A stretch of DNA of 64,000 bases, from NCBI GenBank assembly GCA_963969395.1, contig OZ017795.1, positions 21,433,063 through 21,497,062 of the forward strand, given 5' to 3'. This DNA is from Pseudoscleropodium purum. Its lineage: Eukaryota; Streptophyta; Bryopsida; Hypnales; Brachytheciaceae. Positions 59,361-64,000 of the stretch are shown in pieces (within the stretch, counting starts at the first letter, position 1; each line of letters opens with the position of its first letter). Under the pieces are notes generated by a model, which was not told where the DNA came from, searched no databases, and worked only from the letters and a program-made list of their open reading frames with translations. Position numbers and translations under genes: made by a program.

Positions 59361-61000
59361 AGTACTTATTTACCCACCCTTTGTAAATAGGTGAGCACAA
59401 CTAGGCTTTTAAGATTTGAAGTTTAATTTATTCTATGGATGCCTAGCATCAATCCATTATGCCTTCCAAACAATGAATCTTTTTTAATTCCTTAACATAC
59501 ACAAGTTTGCAAGAAAACCAAGAAAATCAAACAAAACTACTTCAATTTGCAATATTTATCCTAATTAGGGTGTACTAACTAGGCCGTTGTGGTTTTTGAG
59601 CAAAAGTTGAGACAATCTAAATTTAGCCACATAAAATAAAATAATATTTCATTCCATTTCTAAAAATATAAAATTCAAAATCGTACAACCTTCCTAGCAA
59701 AAGTTATGGATGGATGAAGATTTAGCTTCTATAAGCCTATCTAAACTTCATCCATATTTTTCTACTAATCTACTATTTGAATTCTAATTTTTGTTTCACT
59801 TCTGACTTCTAGTTTTATATCTCTGCCTATATTTTCATTCTTGTTCCCCTTGGATGAAGTTTACTATATTTCATCCAATATGACTCCTAAACTTCATCCA
59901 CTAATATTTCTCTCAATTTAATTCCAAATCCTAAGTATGAGATGGTTTTGGAAATCTCTAACTAGGCTCTACAACACTAATTCCATGATTCTCAAAATAA
60001 TACTTGTCTAAACACTCTGAATTGACTTTGTATTGTTTGTAGTTTGGCCCTACTTTTAATTGTCTAATTTTGATAATTTGAAATGGAGGGTTTGTAATTA
60101 GGAACTTACTTCAGAATGGGTGTCATTGTTGAAGTAGTCGTACATTCCGTCAAACTCTCCATTGTTTGCCATGGTCGAAACCTTTGTTGAACTGTGTTCA
60201 CCACTTAAAGGAGTTTTAATACAAAGTTGCCAATTTCTTGGACTTCTTTCTTTTCTTTTTCTCCCAATCTTTCTTTCTCTTTTAACACTATTCTAATTCA
60301 ATTATTTAACTATCCCAAGAGTTGACTTGGTTTGGAATATATAATTGAATTCAAACTCCAAAATAATAATTGACCTTTAAACTTCTTATCTCTTATCTTG
60401 GTTAATTATTGTCTAATCCTAATTCTAATGGTTCAAACTCATTTCCAAAGATTTCCTTCTAATCTTATCCATTCTTCAATTTCTCTTCAAATTCTAATTG
60501 GGCTCCTCATCTTCTTCACTTACAAGTTTGAATTTGATACTTCTATTTCTTGCGTGTAGAGACTTGAAAGCTATGAAAAAGTGCTAAATCTCTACTCTAT
60601 TCTTCTTCTGATTGCTAATTTCTTCTCCCTAAATCTACTTCTATGGATTCTAGCTCTCGGTCTATGTTTTGACAAATTACTATTTAAGAAAATTTATAGT
60701 TTTTGGTGGATAGAGCCGCTCAGTAGCTTTCCGAAACTATAAGACACTTGTAATTTGGACTTTCCTAGCAAAACTTATGCATGGATGAAGTTTAATCACT
60801 AATTAGTATTTAAAAACTTCATCCACTCATAACCTCCTTATTTCAATTTGGATTTCTACATGCCATATGTTTTTGGAAAGCTCTCAACCTCTATTCTTAA
60901 ATTATCAACTCAAATCTATAGTATCATCATTTTCTAAAGGTTTGATTCTACTCTTGGCCTCCGCTCTAATTAAACATTAATTACAAAAAGCGAACTTACA
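59361..61000. other. AT-rich DNA with scattered 'ggatgaagttt' motifs
   Basis: The words ggatgaagttt or aacttcatcc recur (about 59712, 59750, 59855, 59890, 60785, 60820). They also occur at 42.2-42.5 kb and 63.2-63.4 kb, consistent with one repeat family. No gene seen. Confidence 0.4.
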
Positions 61001-61009
61001 ACTATTAGG

Positions 61010-61207
61010 TTCAAAGCTTTGCCGTCGTTTCTAAATTCACTAAATTTCTAATAAATTCTAAAAACTCAAGGCTAGAACTTCACCATCGTTTCTAAAATCA
61101 CTATATTTCTAATAAATTCTAAAAACTCAAGGCCAAAGCTTCGCCATTGTTTCTAAAATCTCTAAATTTTTAATAAACTCTAAAAACTCAAGGCCAAAGC
61201 CTTGCCA
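61010..61207. repeat. Three 61-bp tandem units
   Basis: cgtttctaaa or gtttctaaaa recurs at 61026, 61087 and 61148, each followed by 'tcact...ttctaataaattctaaaaactcaagg'. Highly similar units, so relatively young. Not a CRISPR: no spacers. Confidence 0.85.
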
Positions 61208-62440
61208 TGGGAATGGAAACTTTGGAAATTCTAACATCAATGTAAGTCAACTTCAACATGTAATCAAGAGTTTCAAACACACTTACAAACACTAGAGGTC
61301 CTCCAAAGTGGCATCACCAAGGTACGAAGGGGGAATTCTCTAGGATTAATACAACAACTCAAAAATCATAAAAAATATTGACATAAGGACTCTACCATAC
61401 ATAGACTTAAGACAATTCTTGAAGGAACTTCAATGTCCTTCAAGAAAGCTAGAAAATAGTGATAATTGAGCTAAAAATGTTCCAAAAACACAAATTTGGC
61501 AACGTTGGTATTCAATGGTCAAAATGTCCAACTAAATGGATCTAAATTGTATAGAAAGCCAAAATAATGGCTTTAAGAGGTGTTTGTAAGAGGGAAATGA
61601 GCCCCCTTATATACATTTCCAAGGGTACTCCCTCCCTCTCTTTTTCTTAGTAGTAATCTTATCATCTAAGATTTTCATCTTGAATAATCTATTTTGACTT
61701 TCTATATTGGTCCAAAGTTCTAACTTTTGGAAAAATACTTCAAATGGCAAACGGATTGCGCTAATGGCTTCAGAATGCAATTTTTTAGTGGATTACACCT
61801 TTTACTCCCTTTTCCAACCTCAAAATCCTAAAGAATCTTAGTGATGACTAGAAACCCCCAATGGATAAAAATCCAAGTTTGGGAGTTTTCAATGTTTGAC
61901 AAAAGTGATTAGCTTAGGCTCTTAGATAGGTTCAAGGGAGTAGAAGAGACCCTAAGTTTGTTTTATTCTAATGTCGTGTGCTTCTGATACGCCGCTCAAG
62001 TCCGTACTTGATTGTTGAATTTGCTGATTTCGAAGGATCTTGCTACTTTGGGCATCTCCCGCTATCAGAATATCACAAAACTTGTTGGAGTGCTTTATAA
62101 ACATGAAAGAAGCTATAATAATTTTTAGTGAGATTTTATCGCACTCATGGTAATTTCCACAAATTTTCTACATCAAATTCGGATAGTTGATTGTTCGAAA
62201 AAAAATCTAGGATGATTAGAAAAATCAAGACTTTTTGGAGAATCTCTCATGGAATTCACCAAGAATTGTGCAAGTTTACAATTTCACCTTGCATCTATGG
62301 AAAAGAAAAAGAAATCCAACTACCTTCTTTAATTTTCAGTGAAATAGGGAATCTTTTACGAAAAGGAAAATCTTGGCGAAATGATGGCTCCGTTGGACTC
62401 TTGCTTCAAATTAGCATACTTAGATCGTAGATGCCCTTTG
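61208..62440 (-). mobile_element. Second copy of the unclassified element, inverted relative to 39 kb
   Basis: Minus-strand text matches parts of 39.2-40.4 kb: a 'ggagccatcat' block, 'gagtgcgataaaatctcactaaaaatt' (compare 39556-39585), an 'aagtttt...ttctgatag' block, and a promoter-like 'tatataaggggg' (about 61616-61605), like the 'tatataagggcccc' at 40402. Readable piece ECDKISLKIIIA lies at about 62150-61985. Element ends unresolved. Confidence 0.4.
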
Positions 62441-64000
62441 ATGCTCTAGTTTGAGTTTCTTCATCTATAGGCTAATAATTAAGGTTTCTAGTATTTCATT
62501 GATGGAATGGGGAACTAAAACCTATCATGGGAAATCTATACTAAAATTCTCACAAGATTCCTTCAAACCAATTTTAACCAATTTGTGTCTCATTATACAA
62601 GTAGGTGTAGATAATCAGGCAATTTCTATTAAATATACTTACTATGTACAAAAGGTGGGTTTCTACCCTATCTACACGTGGGTTTGTGTTGTATATATAT
62701 AAAACTAGGCATAAAGTGACTAGGAGGTGTATTGATATGTGCAACATAGGTTTTGGTCCAACACGCATTCCCAGTCTTTTCTCACCAAAAACCACACTTA
62801 AAACTATAGGAAATTGAAAAAAATAAAGACTGAGTTCCAAGTGACTAAATCGGGACTCACAAGGAGGAAATGCCGTAAATTTACATGCAGATGAGGCCAT
62901 GCGTTGCTTTCAAAGCAACTGACAAGATAGTCGTTGGGCCTATCAATTAGCAACCATACTTCATCAACTCATAACTTTCAAGTAAAAAAATTAGTTTTCA
63001 AGTTTCTTAGCATTTTTGATAGGTGATTTTAATCCCTACAAAGATAAAAACTCAAAATTCAAAAAATAGTAAAATTATAGAAAAAATCTAGTGTCTTTAA
63101 AACAAAATAGATGACAATCCAAAATCTTTCAAAAACAACCAAGTATTAATTAGAGCTTATAATCATACAGGGGCAATTTAGAAGATCTTAGAACTAGCTT
63201 ACACTTAGAAAACCAAGCTAAAATCCATAAGATAATGAAGGATGAAGTTTAGAATGGAAATTAGATGAAAGTAAAAAATTTCCATCTGATTTGAGTCAAA
63301 CTTGGAACTAAGTAAATAGATTTTATCTTAAAACCACAACTGAAATCCAAAGTCAATTTGAGTTTTGGAATCAAGAGAAATCAATGGATGAAGTTTGAAT
63401 TGCCCTTTTAAAGTTGAAACTTCATCCAATTGTAATTCATTCACAAAAACTCCAATTAAATCAAATTTTACCACTTAGAAAATGGCAACCTTTGATCTAC
63501 AACTTAAGATAGATTAATCTTTTCTACAAACTCTTTACCTCAAAAACATAGAGTCCTTGCTTAATTTGGCCGTTTGGCTTAACCCTTTAAGGACTAAGGG
63601 GACACAATGTGTCTTCTTTAAATTTTCAATGGCAAATACCCAATAGGGTGAAACAAATTTCAATATTTTGTAAACTAGGGACTTGTAGAATAACAAGTTG
63701 AAGTACTTGTTGAATTCTTTGATTTTCAAAATTTCAATGTAGGAAGTATTTAAAAATTTATTAAGGAAATATAGTCTAATAGGAAAAGGGAACAAACATA
63801 ATTTGTTTACAGTGAAGGAAATAGTGGAGATGGAAAAATACATTTTCTTGGACATTTCTAGTCTTTACTTTAATTTGCACAAAAAAACTAGGTTTGGAGA
63901 AAGAATTTCAAATTTGTATTTTCAGCAATTTAAAAAATACAAAATCCAATCTAGTGTGATTAAGAATACAAAAATAATAAGAATGATTCCAAAAATTTTG
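62441..64000. other. AT-rich DNA to the window end, nothing recognised
   Basis: Includes further aacttcatcc/ggatgaagt words (63240, 63388, 63420). Open frames at 62574-62900 and 63535-63855 lack recognisable motifs. Confidence 0.4.

Noticed and set aside
61010..61207. Regular repeats considered as CRISPR
   Set aside because: Contiguous 61-bp units without unique spacers, in a eukaryotic genome.

Overview
The window is nuclear DNA of a land plant or close streptophyte relative. The best evidence is a complete, spliced homologue of PTAC2, a plastid-nucleoid PPR-SMR protein. A WVD2/WDL-type TPX2-domain protein, an SAC3A-type mRNA-export protein and plant telo-box motifs support this. GC-rich gene islands sit in very AT-rich, repeat-laden DNA. 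That pattern, with a membrane-anchored filamin-like/SGNH esterase, piggyBac relics and a fungal-type Tet-like oxygenase relic, makes me favour a bryophyte, lycophyte or fern over a flowering plant. I cannot fix the species.

Layout. 1-7.2 kb: AT-rich, with a tandem/dispersed ~260-bp repeat, a 1.3-kb imperfect palindrome and a CACTA-type non-autonomous transposon. 7.2-10.6 kb: the WDL-like microtubule gene (+). 10.6-14.6 kb: repeats, including a second copy of one palindrome arm and a Harbinger-type MITE. 14.6-18.7 kb: an intronless SAC3A-like gene (-). 19-22.9 kb: AT-rich DNA with no gene seen. 23.1-28.3 kb: PTAC2 (-), for which I resolved nine exons giving 861 aa. 29.1-31.4 kb: a two-exon type II membrane filamin-like/PC-esterase protein (-).

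32-64 kb holds no intact host gene that I can see. It is a transposon graveyard: a long-terminal-inverted-repeat foldback element with a SINE in one arm; a piggyBac transposase relic split by a ~4-kb insertion; a broken Tet-like 2OG-Fe(II) oxygenase followed by two GC-rich hAT MITEs with target-site duplications; a decayed coiled-coil protein; a PIF/Harbinger element with both its Myb-like and transposase parts; and two inverted copies of an unclassified element.

The four host genes do not form a pathway: cortical microtubules, mRNA export, plastid transcription and wall/glycan esterification. PTAC2 and the esterase gene are neighbours, both on the minus strand and ~840 bp apart. The most unusual item is the Tet-like oxygenase relic at 46.3-47.4 kb. 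Its HxD...H...R catalytic motifs are still readable, and relatives oxidise 5-methylcytosine or thymine. It lies among elements whose premature stops are mostly of the C-to-T (deamination) type.
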